Part shown: piece after piece, positions 16,321 through 25,398 of the stretch
Layout of the letters: every line of letters begins with the position of its first letter
How positions within the stretch are numbered: position 1 is the stretch's first letter
Source of the DNA: Rhodoplanes serenus
GTDB taxonomy: Bacteria; Pseudomonadota; Alphaproteobacteria; Rhizobiales; Xanthobacteraceae
DNA length: 64,000 nt
Assembly: GCA_945893145.1 (NCBI GenBank)
Contig: CAMDDZ010000017.1
Coordinates: 1 to 64,000, forward strand
Direction: 5' to 3'
The notes under the pieces: generated by a model
What the model was told of the DNA's origin: nothing
Database searches by the model: none
Seen by the model: only the letters and a program-made list of their open reading frames with translations
Made by a program: the position numbers and the translations under genes

Positions 16321-17904
16321 ATGACGACGGCAGCCGCATCTCGTAAACCGGCGCTCTGGGTATCCAGCGACTGGAACGCCTTCTTCGGCTTCGGCACCAA
16401 CATCCTGGTCAACATGCTGGTGCTAACCGGGCTGCTTCGCTACGTGCTGAAGATGCCGGACTCGCTGGTGTTCGGCCGCATCCTGCCGGCGCTCGGCCTG
16501 ATGATGTGCCTGTCAACCTTCTATTACGCGTGGCTCGCCTATCGCCTCGCGCTCAAAACCGGCCGCGACGATGTCTGCGCGCTGCCCTCGGGCGTCAGCG
16601 TGCCGCACATGTTTGTGGTGACCTTCGTCATCATGCTGCCGATCACCATCAAGACCGGCGACCCCTTGAAGGGCTGGTCTGCCGGCCTGGTCTGGGTGTT
16701 CTTCCAGAGCTTCATTCTGATGATCGGCGGGTTCATCGCGCCCTATATCCGCCGCATCACGCCGCGCGCCGCACTGCTCGGCACGCTGGCCGGCGTCTCC
16801 ATCACTTTCATCTCGATGCGGCCCGCGCTCGAGATGTACATGACACCTGAGATCGGCGTGATCTGCTTTGCCGTGATCCTGGTGAGCTGGTTCGGCGGCT
16901 TCAAATACCCCAAGGGCATCCCGGCCGGCCTGGTCGCCATCGGGCTCGGCATGGCAATCGCCTGGGGCTCGACGCTGGTCGGGCTCAACTACGGCGGCAT
17001 GACGATCAAGAACGTCGGCAATGCCTTCGCCAACTTCGGCTTCTCGGTGCCGCTGCCAGCCTTCAATACGGTGTTCTCCGGCTTCGAATTCCTCGGCGTG
17101 ATCCTCGTCACCGCCATCCCGTTCGGCATCTACGATCTGGTCGAGGCGATGGACAACGTCGAAAGCGCGGAAGCCGCCGGCGATGTCTTTCCCACCACCA
17201 GCGTTCTCACCGCTGACGGCGTCGTCAGCCTGATCGGCTGCCTGATGGGCAATCCGTTCATCAACGCGGTCTACATCGGCCATCCGGGCTGGAAGGCGAT
17301 GGGCGGCCGCATTGGCTACTCGGCCGCGACCGGCCTTATGGTGATCGTGCTGTCCTGGTTTGGCATCATCGCGCTGATGTCGTCGCTGATCCCGCTGGTC
17401 GCGATCTCGCCGATCCTGCTCTACATCGGCATGCTGATCGGCGCCCAGGCGTTCCAGACCACACCGCAACGGCACGCGCCCGCCATCGTGCTGGCGCTGG
17501 TGCCTCACCTCGCCGCGTGGTGCAAGGTGCAGCTCGACGGCGCGCTCTCGGCCGCCGGAACCAGCGCAGCCCAGGTCGGCCTCGACAAACTCGGCCAGGT
17601 CGGCGTGCTCTATCACGGTCTCGAAGTGCTGGCCGGCGGCGCAATCCTGTCCGGCCTGGTGCTGGGCGCAATTGCCGTCTTCATCATCGAGAAGAAATTC
17701 ATCTCCGCCTCGGCCTTCGCCGCCACCGGCGCGCTATTGACCTTCTTCGGCTTCATGCATGGCGAGTCGGTCGGCATCGCGGTGACGCCCAGCGTCGCCG
17801 CCGCCTATGCGGCGGTCGCGGTGTTCCTGTTTGGGCTCAGCCGCTTTCCGGTAACGATGGAGATACCGCTCGCGCCGGAGGCCACGACGGCGCCGGCCGA
17901 GTAA
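16321..17904 (+). CDS. NCS2-like (xanthine/uracil-type) permease
   Basis: The 527-residue inner-membrane protein has about 12-13 helices and the NCS2/AzgA-like layout. A CALPSGVSVPHMF stretch lies in the first third, and a conserved acidic EAMDNVESAEAAGDVFPTT segment sits between helices 7 and 8. NCS2 carriers import purines, pyrimidines or similar heterocycles by proton symport, but this subgroup has no known substrate. ATG 16321 follows GGAGG with 7-base spacing; an in-frame TTG at 16309 is less likely. It groups with the cysteine hydrolase and porin. Confidence 0.85.
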   Translation: MTTAAASRKPALWVSSDWNAFFGFGTNILVNMLVLTGLLRYVLKMPDSLVFGRILPALGLMMCLSTFYYAWLAYRLALKTGRDDVCALPSGVSVPHMFVVTFVIMLPITIKTGDPLKGWSAGLVWVFFQSFILMIGGFIAPYIRRITPRAALLGTLAGVSITFISMRPALEMYMTPEIGVICFAVILVSWFGGFKYPKGIPAGLVAIGLGMAIAWGSTLVGLNYGGMTIKNVGNAFANFGFSVPLPAFNTVFSGFEFLGVILVTAIPFGIYDLVEAMDNVESAEAAGDVFPTTSVLTADGVVSLIGCLMGNPFINAVYIGHPGWKAMGGRIGYSAATGLMVIVLSWFGIIALMSSLIPLVAISPILLYIGMLIGAQAFQTTPQRHAPAIVLALVPHLAAWCKVQLDGALSAAGTSAAQVGLDKLGQVGVLYHGLEVLAGGAILSGLVLGAIAVFIIEKKFISASAFAATGALLTFFGFMHGESVGIAVTPSVAAAYAAVAVFLFGLSRFPVTMEIPLAPEATTAPAE

Positions 17905-17920
17905 CGACACGCATCGACGG

Positions 17921-18196
17921 ATGCCGGACGACCATAAGGTCCCGAAATCTCCGCCGCCTAAATTATCCGAGATCGGACGGCTCGACAGCGCGTGTCCCTA
18001 TTGCGGGGAATCGTTAGCCAAGCGTCCCGAACGCAAGACGGTCTGTCCGAGCTGCCGCAACGCCATCTACGTGCGCATGCGGCCATTCGACCGCGAGCGT
18101 GTGCTGCTGACCGAGCAGCAGGCCAGCAAGATCGAAGCGGAATGGACCGCGCTGCAAATCTGGTCGAAGCGAACGGGCCGCACCAGATCCGAATAA
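17921..18196 (+). CDS. zinc-ribbon small protein
   Basis: The 91-residue cytoplasmic protein has two CxxC pairs (CPYC near residue 25 and CPSC near 43) spaced like a four-cysteine zinc ribbon, then a charged helix. Function unknown. It starts 16 bases after the permease stop in the same direction, so it is likely the last gene of that transcript. Confidence 0.75.
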   Translation: MPDDHKVPKSPPPKLSEIGRLDSACPYCGESLAKRPERKTVCPSCRNAIYVRMRPFDRERVLLTEQQASKIEAEWTALQIWSKRTGRTRSE

Positions 18197-18214
18197 CAGC
18201 GCGTCGATTCGAGA

Positions 18215-18991
18215 CTATCGCCGTCGCTTCTGACGCTCGTCGAGCACCGAGAGCAAGATCCGTCGCGGCACAATGCGCGTGAGAAACGCCATGATCTTGT
18301 TGCCGGCGCCGGGGATCACCAAGCGCTTGCCGCGCATCAGCCCGCGATAGCCTTCTTCGGCGACGCGCGCGGCAGGCACGTCGAGCGGCGTTGGCTTGCT
18401 GGTCGAGGCAATCCCAGCGCGCGTGGCAAACTCGGTTTCGACCGGCCCCGGACACAGGCACGTCACGCGCACGCCGCGCGGTGCCAGCTCCTGATGCAGC
18501 GCCTCACTGAAAGACAACACGTAAGCCTTGCTCGCGTAATAGACCGCCGACCCCGGCCCCGGCAGAAAGCCTGCCACCGAGGCGACGTTGAGAATGCCGC
18601 CGCGGTGACGCACGAGGCTTTCGACGAAGGCAAGCGAGAGGTCGGTCAATGTACGCGCGTTGACGTCGATGATTTCGAGCTGTTCGGCGAGGTCAAGCTC
18701 AGCGGCGCGGCCGACAAGACCGAAACCTGCGTTATTGACGACATAGTCCGGTTCGAGATTCTGCGCCGCCAGCGCAGCGCCGATGCGCGCGGCAGCGCCG
18801 GGTTGCGACAGGTCGATCGGCAAGACCGTCGGCGCCGGTCGCCCCGTTGCCGCAATCTCTTGCGCGAGCGCGTTGAGCCGTTCCGCGCGCCGCGCCACCA
18901 GCACGAGCGTGTGACCGTTGCGCGCGAACACGCGCGTCAGTTCGCTGCCGATTCCGGCGGAGGCGCCGGTGATGACGGTGACCGGCGTCAC
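18215..18991 (-). CDS. SDR-family oxidoreductase
   Basis: The 258-residue short-chain dehydrogenase has TGASAGIG near residue 8 for NAD(P), NNAGFG, catalytic serine in NVASVAG, and the YYASK (YxxxK) active site. The C-terminal part (EEGYRGLMRGKRLVIPGAGNK, then MAFLTRIVPRR) matches the DltE/'SDR family NAD(P)-dependent' group that contains fatty-acyl or ketoacyl reductases. GTG 18991 is chosen because it overlaps the TerB gene stop as GTGA, giving coupling. The longer frame starting at 19156 runs through TerB. Confidence 0.9.
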   Translation of the reverse strand: MTPVTVITGASAGIGSELTRVFARNGHTLVLVARRAERLNALAQEIAATGRPAPTVLPIDLSQPGAAARIGAALAAQNLEPDYVVNNAGFGLVGRAAELDLAEQLEIIDVNARTLTDLSLAFVESLVRHRGGILNVASVAGFLPGPGSAVYYASKAYVLSFSEALHQELAPRGVRVTCLCPGPVETEFATRAGIASTSKPTPLDVPAARVAEEGYRGLMRGKRLVIPGAGNKIMAFLTRIVPRRILLSVLDERQKRRR

Positions 18992-19458
18992 GCGCCACCC
19001 GCCTGACGCGCGGCGGCGACGCGCTCGCGCAATGCAATACGCTCCGCCGACGAAATGCCGAGCAGATCGGCGACACGCCAGATCAGATTGTCCTCGAAAT
19101 CCGATACCTTCCCGTCCGCGTAGGCGATCTCCCACAGCATTTCGACGATGCGACACCGGCCGCCCTCGTCGAGCGCGGGCAACAGCACACGAGTGAAATG
19201 ATAGAGGTCGATCGACTCGCGTTCAGCCTTGCTCGCCTGCGCGATCAGTTCATCGGCGGCGGTATCCTCGAGATCGAAATGCGCCTTCAGCATGGCGTGC
19301 AGCCGGGCACGCTCATCCTCGGAAAACTTTCCGTCGATGGTAGCGGCATGCACCAGCAACGCGGCCGCGGCCACGCGATAGTTATCGTCCGCAAAGCGGC
19401 CTACGGGTTTTCCGCCGGACGACAGGTCGGTAAAAAAGCTGCGGAGCGAATGGAGCAT
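18988..19458 (-). CDS. TerB-like (tellurite resistance) family protein
   Basis: The 156-residue helical cytoplasmic protein has the duplicated acidic TerB pattern: ATIDGKFSEDERARL in the first half and AYADGKVSDFEDNLIWRVADLLGIS in the second. The family is linked to tellurite resistance and membrane stress by context, but its activity is undefined. The ATG at 19458 is used; upstream in-frame residues are arginine- and cysteine-rich and unlikely. It is translationally coupled to the SDR gene by a GTGA overlap. Confidence 0.88.
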   Translation of the reverse strand: MLHSLRSFFTDLSSGGKPVGRFADDNYRVAAAALLVHAATIDGKFSEDERARLHAMLKAHFDLEDTAADELIAQASKAERESIDLYHFTRVLLPALDEGGRCRIVEMLWEIAYADGKVSDFEDNLIWRVADLLGISSAERIALRERVAAARQAGGA

Positions 19459-19604
19459 TAAGTCACTCGGCGCCAGATTACGGTGTCGCACGGTGGAAAC
19501 CGGCCGTCCAGCGCAGCACATGACGGTATGGCGCGTTGCGGAGCAATGCGGTGGTGAAGCTGCGCGCACCAAAGCGACGGGGCGATGCACGCCGAAACTG
19601 ACCG

Positions 19605-20180
19605 TTAATTGACCGCTTTGGCCTTGCGTATGGCCTGATGCAGCAGATGCAGGTTGTTCTTGATGTAGGGGCTTGCCGGATCCTTGGCCTCGGCCGCGCG
19701 CAGGATTGCGGTGGCACGGCGATAATCGCCACGCAGCATGTAGGAGAAGCCCTGATTGTTGAGGATTTCCGGCGTCGGGCCAACGATACGGATCGCCTGC
19801 GTGTAGGCACGATCGGCCAGATCGAAACGGCGCAAGCGGTCATAGGACGCCGCAAGCCCAACCCAAGCCTCGGCATCGCGCGGATGCAATTCGACGGCTC
19901 TGCGGAAGTGGCGCTCCGCCAATCCGTAGCTGCCCTGGCGGAAGTATTTTTTGGCGACGCCCAGATCGTCGTTCGGGTCGACACCGAGCAGTTCCGGCGT
20001 CGCCGGTCCCGAAGGTGACAGCGGCTTCTCGAGCGCCGTCACCGAGCCGGTCACGTCCCCATCCGGGTTGGGGTTCGCCTGCGGCCCCCGCAGGTCGCCG
20101 AGTTTCGACGATGTCTCGCAGCCCGCCAGCCAGACGAGGCCCGCGACCGCGATCAAGACTCGACGAACGCTCACTCGCAT
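19605..20180 (-). CDS. tadD: TPR lipoprotein, TadD-like
   Basis: The 191-residue lipoprotein has lipobox LAGC near residue 21, a disordered stretch to about 65, and then about three tetratricopeptide repeats (around RQGSYGLAERHFRRAVELHP, RFDLADRAYTQAIRI and RGDYRRATAILRAAE). TadD lipoproteins help assemble the secretin or pilus of the Tad system, which lies directly upstream in the same direction after a 242-base gap. That gap shows no gene. Confidence 0.75.
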   Translation of the reverse strand: MRVSVRRVLIAVAGLVWLAGCETSSKLGDLRGPQANPNPDGDVTGSVTALEKPLSPSGPATPELLGVDPNDDLGVAKKYFRQGSYGLAERHFRRAVELHPRDAEAWVGLAASYDRLRRFDLADRAYTQAIRIVGPTPEILNNQGFSYMLRGDYRRATAILRAAEAKDPASPYIKNNLHLLHQAIRKAKAVN

Positions 20181-20422
20181 CTACGCGCTCCGGAGACCCC
20201 TCCGAAGCTAGGGGACGATCGTTAAGATTTTGCTCGAAGGCGACGCATATCCTTCATAATTCATTGATCCTGCTGGCGATTACGCTCCCGCGTTTGCCTT
20301 ATTTGCCGCGTCACAAATGCCGCAGCGCCCGGCACTCGAAATGAGGCAAGTGCTTGCATCAAAAGACAATGCCGGCCGGAGACCGCGCTGGGAACAATGG
20401 TTAATGGATGCGCCGGGGGCGC

Positions 20423-21370
20423 TTAGCCCCAGTTGCCGACATAAAGCCGGACGATGACCGGCAGCAAAATCACCACGAACAGCACCGGGAAGATGCACAG
20501 CATCATTGGCACCGACAGCCGGGCCGGCAGGCTGTAGGCCTTCTCTTCGGCGCGCGACAGCCGCTTGTGGCGCATGTCGTCGGAATAAACGCGCAACGCG
20601 TCGGTGATGCTGGAGCCGAGTTCCTCAGATTGCTGGATGAGTGTCGCAAACGACCGCGCCTCTTCGAGGCCGAGCCGATCGCCTAGGCCCTCAAGCGCGT
20701 CGCTCATGGTGCGGCCGGCGCGGATTTCCAGGTTCGTCATGTGGATGTTGGCGGAGAGCGATGGATAGGACGTCGCAAGCTCGCGCCCGACACGATCGAG
20801 CGCCGCCTCCATGCTTAGTCCCGCGTCGGCACACACGACCAGAAGGTCCATGAAATCCGGGAAGCCCACCTGGTGCTCGTTGCGCCGCGCCTTGATGCGT
20901 TTGTCGATGTAGAGGCTCGGTCCGATGTAGCCGACGATGCCGCCAACCATCATCAGCAGCCAGATCACCGGGCTGCCGGGCGTCGTCGGCGCGAACAGGA
21001 ACACACCGCCCGCCAACACGACTGCCAGAACAGTGCGCACGAGAAAGAAGAATGCCACCGCGCGATGATCGTAGATGCCGGCCTGCACCATGCGCCGGCG
21101 CATCACCTTCATCTGCTCGTCGTTGCCCGTGGCGTAATGCTTCTGGGTGTATTCCATGACGCGGTCGGCGGCCTTCAAACTTGAAGACCGCAAAGAACGC
21201 GAGCCAGCCTTGCTGCCCACCGCGCTGATGCCAGCGGCGCGGCGGCGAATCGACCCTTGGGCGCGCACCAGCACCATGACGCAGAACGTCAGCGTGGTGG
21301 CCGCCAAAAACACCAACAGCCCCACCATCGTGGTGTTGCCATCGCCCAATGCATTCAGCAGAAAATCCAT
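20423..21370 (-). CDS. tadC: TadC, type II secretion F-domain platform protein
   Basis: The 315-residue inner-membrane protein has a T2SF domain (about 145-270) between hydrophobic segments at the N-terminus (10-35), two around 125-165, and one at the C-terminus. With TadB it forms the platform through which the CpaF ATPase drives pilus extension. It starts 3 bases after the tadB stop. Confidence 0.9.
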   Translation of the reverse strand: MDFLLNALGDGNTTMVGLLVFLAATTLTFCVMVLVRAQGSIRRRAAGISAVGSKAGSRSLRSSSLKAADRVMEYTQKHYATGNDEQMKVMRRRMVQAGIYDHRAVAFFFLVRTVLAVVLAGGVFLFAPTTPGSPVIWLLMMVGGIVGYIGPSLYIDKRIKARRNEHQVGFPDFMDLLVVCADAGLSMEAALDRVGRELATSYPSLSANIHMTNLEIRAGRTMSDALEGLGDRLGLEEARSFATLIQQSEELGSSITDALRVYSDDMRHKRLSRAEEKAYSLPARLSVPMMLCIFPVLFVVILLPVIVRLYVGNWG

Positions 21371-21373
21371 CGG

Positions 21374-22342
21374 TCAGATCCTGAAATTCACCATGCGGTA
21401 CATGATGAAATTACCGATGCTCATCCACCCCGCAGCGGCGGACAGCGCAATCTTGGTCAATTGTTCGTGCCAGACGCTGGCATAGAAGTCCGGCGCCACG
21501 ACCTGCACGATGATGAACATCATGATCGGCAGCGACGACAGAATCAGCGCAGACGCGCGGCCTTCGGCCGCCAGCGCCCTGATCTTACGCCGCATCTTGA
21601 AGCGCTGACGAATGACGGCAGAAAGGTTCTCGAGGATTTCACCAAGGTTGCCGCCGGTCGAGCTCTGAATCGCCACCGCGGTGACGAACAGAGGCAGGTC
21701 TTCCTGCCCAAGGCGGAAATAGAGATTGCGCATGCCGCCTTCGAGGTCAGCGCCATAAGTGATTTCGTCGGAGACGATGCCGAATTCGCTACCGATCGGA
21801 TCGCGCATCTCGCGCGCCACCATGGTGATCGCGATCGGCACCGGATGACCGGCGCGCAGGCTGCGGACGATGATGTCAAGCGCATCAGGGAATTGTGCGC
21901 CGAACGCCTTCTGCCGCCGGCTGCGCAAAAACTTCAGCACCAGCAGTGGCACCAGCGTGGCGCAGACCACCGCGGCAATGAGCGATTCCAGCCAGTCGCC
22001 GCGCAGCAGCATCACGATGGCAAAGGCAAAACCAGCGCCGGCCGTGATGTACATCACGAGCTTGCCGATCCCGAGCGTCACGCCCGATTGCAGGATCAAC
22101 CGGTTGAGCGCGATCAGCGACATGCGGTAGTCGCCCAGCCCGCTCAGGCCGCGCTCGCGCCGCAGCTGACTCAGCACGCCCTCGCGGTCCGGCTGGCCCT
22201 CCATGATCTGGAGACGGCGATTGATGTTCTTGCGGTAGGAGCGCGACGTGAAGAAAACGAGATAGATCGCCTCGACCGTGAGCCCCGCCGCCAGCGCTAC
22301 GAACAGGTAAACCGCATAGATGGGATCGAAACCGAACAGCAT
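21374..22342 (-). CDS. tadB: TadB, type II secretion F-domain platform protein
   Basis: The 322-residue inner-membrane protein has paired N-terminal helices, a T2SF domain at about 150-280 (FPDALDIIVRSLRAGHPV) and C-terminal helices. ATG 22342 gives the normal N-terminus MLFGFDPIYAV; the long frame starting at 22783 overlaps cpaF and is spurious. It sits 5 bases from cpaF and 3 from tadC. Confidence 0.92.
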   Translation of the reverse strand: MLFGFDPIYAVYLFVALAAGLTVEAIYLVFFTSRSYRKNINRRLQIMEGQPDREGVLSQLRRERGLSGLGDYRMSLIALNRLILQSGVTLGIGKLVMYITAGAGFAFAIVMLLRGDWLESLIAAVVCATLVPLLVLKFLRSRRQKAFGAQFPDALDIIVRSLRAGHPVPIAITMVAREMRDPIGSEFGIVSDEITYGADLEGGMRNLYFRLGQEDLPLFVTAVAIQSSTGGNLGEILENLSAVIRQRFKMRRKIRALAAEGRASALILSSLPIMMFIIVQVVAPDFYASVWHEQLTKIALSAAAGWMSIGNFIMYRMVNFRI

Positions 22343-22347
22343 GATAC

Positions 22348-23775
22348 CTACAACGGTTTGCCCGGATCGAAGTAGTTCGGTGGAATTTTGATGCCGCGTG
22401 CCGCGAGGTCGCTCAAAAAGCGCGGGCGCACACCGGTGGCTTGGAAGTGGCCCTCGACGGTGCCGTCCTCGAGCGTGCCGGTGCGGACGTATTTGTAGAT
22501 TTCCTGCATCTGCACAATGTCGCCTTCCATGCCGGTGATCTCGGCAATGGAGGTCACGCGGCGCTTGCCGTCCGACATGCGCTGAAGCTGCACGATCATA
22601 CGGACCGCGGCGGCAATCTGCCCGCGGACCGAGGCAATGGTCATCGGCAAGCCGGCCATGCCGATCAGCTGTTCGAGGCGCGAGATCGCCTCGCGCGGGT
22701 TGTTGGCGTGGATAGTGGCCATCGAGCCTTCGTGACCGGTGTTCATGGCTTGCAGCATGTCGAAGGCTTCCTCGCCACGACACTCGCCGAGGATGATGCG
22801 TTCGGGCCGCATACGGAGCGCGTTCTTGACCAACTCGCGCTGGCGGATTTCGCCCTTGCCTTCGATGTTGGGTGGCCGCGTCTCCATGCGCGCCACGTGC
22901 GGCTGCTGGAGCTGAAGCTCGGCCGCATCCTCGATGGTGATCAGGCGCTCCTTGTCGGAGATGAACGCCGACAGCGCGTTGAGCATGGTGGTTTTACCGG
23001 AACCGGTGCCGCCCGAGATGATCGTGGTGATGCGCGACTTGACCGCGGCGGCGAGCAACTCGGCCATCTGCGGCTTTATCGCATCGATATCGACCAGCTT
23101 GTTCAGGTTGAACGGCTTCTTGGAAAACTTACGGATCGAGACCAACGGGCCATCGACGCCGATCGGTCGCACCGCGACGTTGACGCGGGAGCCGTCCAGC
23201 AGGCGCGCGTCGCAGAGCGGATGCGCTTCATCCACCCGGCGGCCGACCGCCGACACGATCTTGTTGATGATGCGGAGAAGATGCGCCTCGTCCTTGAAGC
23301 GGCAAGCCACTGGCTCCAGCAAGCCGCCTTTTTCAACGTAGGTGCATTCGTGGCCGTTGATCAGAATATCGCTGATCGCCGGGTCCTTGAGCAGCGGCTC
23401 GAGCGGACCGAGGCCGGTCATCTCGTCGAGAATTTCGGAGACGAATTCGTTCAGCTCGTTGGTGTTGAGCGCGAGCCGCTCGACCACGATGTATTGCGTG
23501 ACGAGCTGCTGGATGTGCTGCCGCATCTCGTCTTCCGGCAGCTTTTCCAGCGCCGAAAGGTTGATTTCCTCGATCAACCGGCGATGCAGACGGACCTTGG
23601 CGTCGAGCAGCTTGTCGCTGAGCAGCGGGTTCGAGGGCTCCGCCGCCAAAGGCTTGTCCTTGACGGGCTCGGGCTCCGGGAAAACCGTCCACGACACGCC
23701 TTCCATCGTCGATTGCGCTTCGTCGCCCGGGGCGGGCGGGTCGGAAGCGTTACGACGTGCGGTAAAACGGGCCAT
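22348..23775 (-). CDS. cpaF: CpaF/TadA secretion ATPase
   Basis: The 475-residue cytoplasmic ATPase of the type II/IV secretion superfamily powers Tad pilus assembly and retraction. Walker A is GGTGSGKTT with K261. The Asp box ([12 protein letters not shown]), Walker B ([14 protein letters not shown]) and His box (STGHEGS-type, read as [13 protein letters not shown]) are all present. The N-terminal 100 residues form the usual helical extension. It is 18 bases downstream of cpaE. Confidence 0.96.
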   Translation of the reverse strand: MARFTARRNASDPPAPGDEAQSTMEGVSWTVFPEPEPVKDKPLAAEPSNPLLSDKLLDAKVRLHRRLIEEINLSALEKLPEDEMRQHIQQLVTQYIVVERLALNTNELNEFVSEILDEMTGLGPLEPLLKDPAISDILINGHECTYVEKGGLLEPVACRFKDEAHLLRIINKIVSAVGRRVDEAHPLCDARLLDGSRVNVAVRPIGVDGPLVSIRKFSKKPFNLNKLVDIDAIKPQMAELLAAAVKSRITTIISGGTGSGKTTMLNALSAFISDKERLITIEDAAELQLQQPHVARMETRPPNIEGKGEIRQRELVKNALRMRPERIILGECRGEEAFDMLQAMNTGHEGSMATIHANNPREAISRLEQLIGMAGLPMTIASVRGQIAAAVRMIVQLQRMSDGKRRVTSIAEITGMEGDIVQMQEIYKYVRTGTLEDGTVEGHFQATGVRPRFLSDLAARGIKIPPNYFDPGKPL

Positions 23776-23793
23776 GGGTGTGCGGCGCCTAGA

Positions 23794-25011
23794 TTATTTC
23801 GCGAACGCGAGACTAAGTTTCTTGACCAAGCTCGACTCCTGCGCGCCTGGCTTGGCCATTTGCGGGATCACGAGCTTGCGAAGTTGCGCGGTGATTTTGT
23901 TGCCGGGCTTGATCTCATCGAGCGGCACGCCGCGGTCGATCGCCTCGCGCACCAGACGATAGTAGTTGGGGATGACTGCCGCGAAATCGCTGCCCAGTGC
24001 TGCCTCGATGTCGGACTTCTTCAAGCCGGGCGAGAACATGCCTTGCTCGAAGCGATTGACGATGACCTGTGGATGCGGGCCGTCGCCCAGCCGCTCGCGG
24101 ATGGCGGCAACCAGCCCCTTGGCGTGACGCAGGCTGGGCACGGTCATCTCGCTGACGATGAACAGCTTGTTGGAGCCGAGTAGCACGCTGTCGGTCCAGG
24201 AGAACCACGTGCGCGGCATGTCGATCACGACGTAGTCGAAGTTCGACGAAACCAGGTCGAGGAGCCGCGTCACCATGTCGGGATCGAACGAGCGCATCTC
24301 GGCCGGCCGGTTGGGCGCCGCGATCACCGCGAGCCCAGAGGCATGATGCGACAGCATGATTTCCAGGAGCTGCTTGTCGAGGCGCTCTGGCCGAGGCTCG
24401 ATTTCTTTCAGATCGAGGCGCGGCTCTAGATCGAGATAGTCGGCGCAAGCGCCGTGCTGGAAGTCGAGATCCACCAGGCAGGTGCTCGGGCGGCCACGCT
24501 GCCCGCTGTTGAGCAACAGCAACGCGGTCTGGATCGCGAGCGTGGTGACACCCGCGCCACCGACAGCCGGCAGGAACGTGTAGATCTGCGCCTCGGTGGT
24601 GTCGGTTCCGGCAGGCCTGGCGACGCGGGCGCAGGTGCGCACCAGTTCGACCGGCTGCACCGGCTTCACAAGGAAGTCGGCGACGCGGGTCTGGAGCAGC
24701 CGCCGCGCCACGTCCGCGTCGAAGCTCTGCGTCACCGCGATCACCGGGGGCCAATGACCGATCCGTCCCATCAGGCGCTCCAGCGCCTGCATGTCCTCTT
24801 CGCGGCTGGCGTCGATGTCGATGATGACGACGGTGACACCTTCGATGTTAAACTTGTCGGCGACGCCCGAAACCGTGCCCGAGATCACCCGCAGGTCGAT
24901 CTGGGCGCTGGCGGTGAAAGTCGTGCGCGCAAGCTGTTCGAACGCGGAATCCGCGGTGAGCACCACCACGCCGGTCTTATTTGCCGTGCTCGTTGACCGA
25001 GTCATTCGCAT
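23794..25011 (-). CDS. cpaE: CpaE/TadZ pilus localisation protein
   Basis: The 405-residue protein has an N-terminal receiver-like domain (about 10-130) and a C-terminal MinD/ParA-like ATPase domain (about 145-390). The deviant P-loop reads VGGAGVTT: both lysines of a normal KGGxGKT motif are missing, as in several TadZ/CpaE proteins. It is therefore expected to bind or position rather than hydrolyse ATP. It directs where the pilus machine assembles, often at the cell pole. Confidence 0.9.
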   Translation of the reverse strand: MRMTRSTSTANKTGVVVLTADSAFEQLARTTFTASAQIDLRVISGTVSGVADKFNIEGVTVVIIDIDASREEDMQALERLMGRIGHWPPVIAVTQSFDADVARRLLQTRVADFLVKPVQPVELVRTCARVARPAGTDTTEAQIYTFLPAVGGAGVTTLAIQTALLLLNSGQRGRPSTCLVDLDFQHGACADYLDLEPRLDLKEIEPRPERLDKQLLEIMLSHHASGLAVIAAPNRPAEMRSFDPDMVTRLLDLVSSNFDYVVIDMPRTWFSWTDSVLLGSNKLFIVSEMTVPSLRHAKGLVAAIRERLGDGPHPQVIVNRFEQGMFSPGLKKSDIEAALGSDFAAVIPNYYRLVREAIDRGVPLDEIKPGNKITAQLRKLVIPQMAKPGAQESSLVKKLSLAFAK

Positions 25012-25047
25012 CGACTTGTACTCACGTTCCTGTCCGTTACCCGCGGC

Positions 25048-25398
25048 TTACGGCTTTGGCGCTGACGACGCCTGGCTGTTGGACGTCGACTGCGCCTGTT
25101 GCTGCGCAGCGGTGTAGGCGACCGAGCTCGTGGTCGCGTTCACCGGCGGGATGATGCGGCCGGTGCGGTAGCGCTCCGCAGCGGTCTGCATCTTCTCGCC
25201 GCTGTAGGCGATGTTGCGGTTGGCGCTGGCGGGCGGCCACGGATCGATCATGTGGGTCACCCGATTGGCCGCCATCGCTTCGCCGGACGCGAGCGAGACG
25301 CTGTCGCGCCGGTCGAAGTAGAACTCCGAGCAGCCGGCGAGCGCAGCACTGAGCAAGGTCAGTGCTGCGAGCGTGCTAGTTCTTGACCGCAACGACAT
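25048..25398 (-). CDS. cpaD: CpaD-like pilus lipoprotein (short)
   Basis: The 116-residue lipoprotein has lipobox LAGC around residue 22, then a SEFYFDRRDSVSLASGEAMAANRVTHMIDPWP region typical of CpaD. It ends in a Gln/Ser-rich tail. It is shorter than most CpaD proteins, and the C-terminal half of the family domain appears to be absent. Its start overlaps the end of cpaC by 23 bases. Probably helps the CpaC secretin into the outer membrane. Confidence 0.82.
   Translation of the reverse strand: MSLRSRTSTLAALTLLSAALAGCSEFYFDRRDSVSLASGEAMAANRVTHMIDPWPPASANRNIAYSGEKMQTAAERYRTGRIIPPVNATTSSVAYTAAQQQAQSTSNSQASSAPKP

Noticed and set aside
22441-24183. 580-residue plus-strand frame opposite cpaF and cpaE
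   Set aside because: It is antisense to two well-supported genes, His/Asp/Arg-rich in the way of GC-rich shadow frames, with no recognisable domain.
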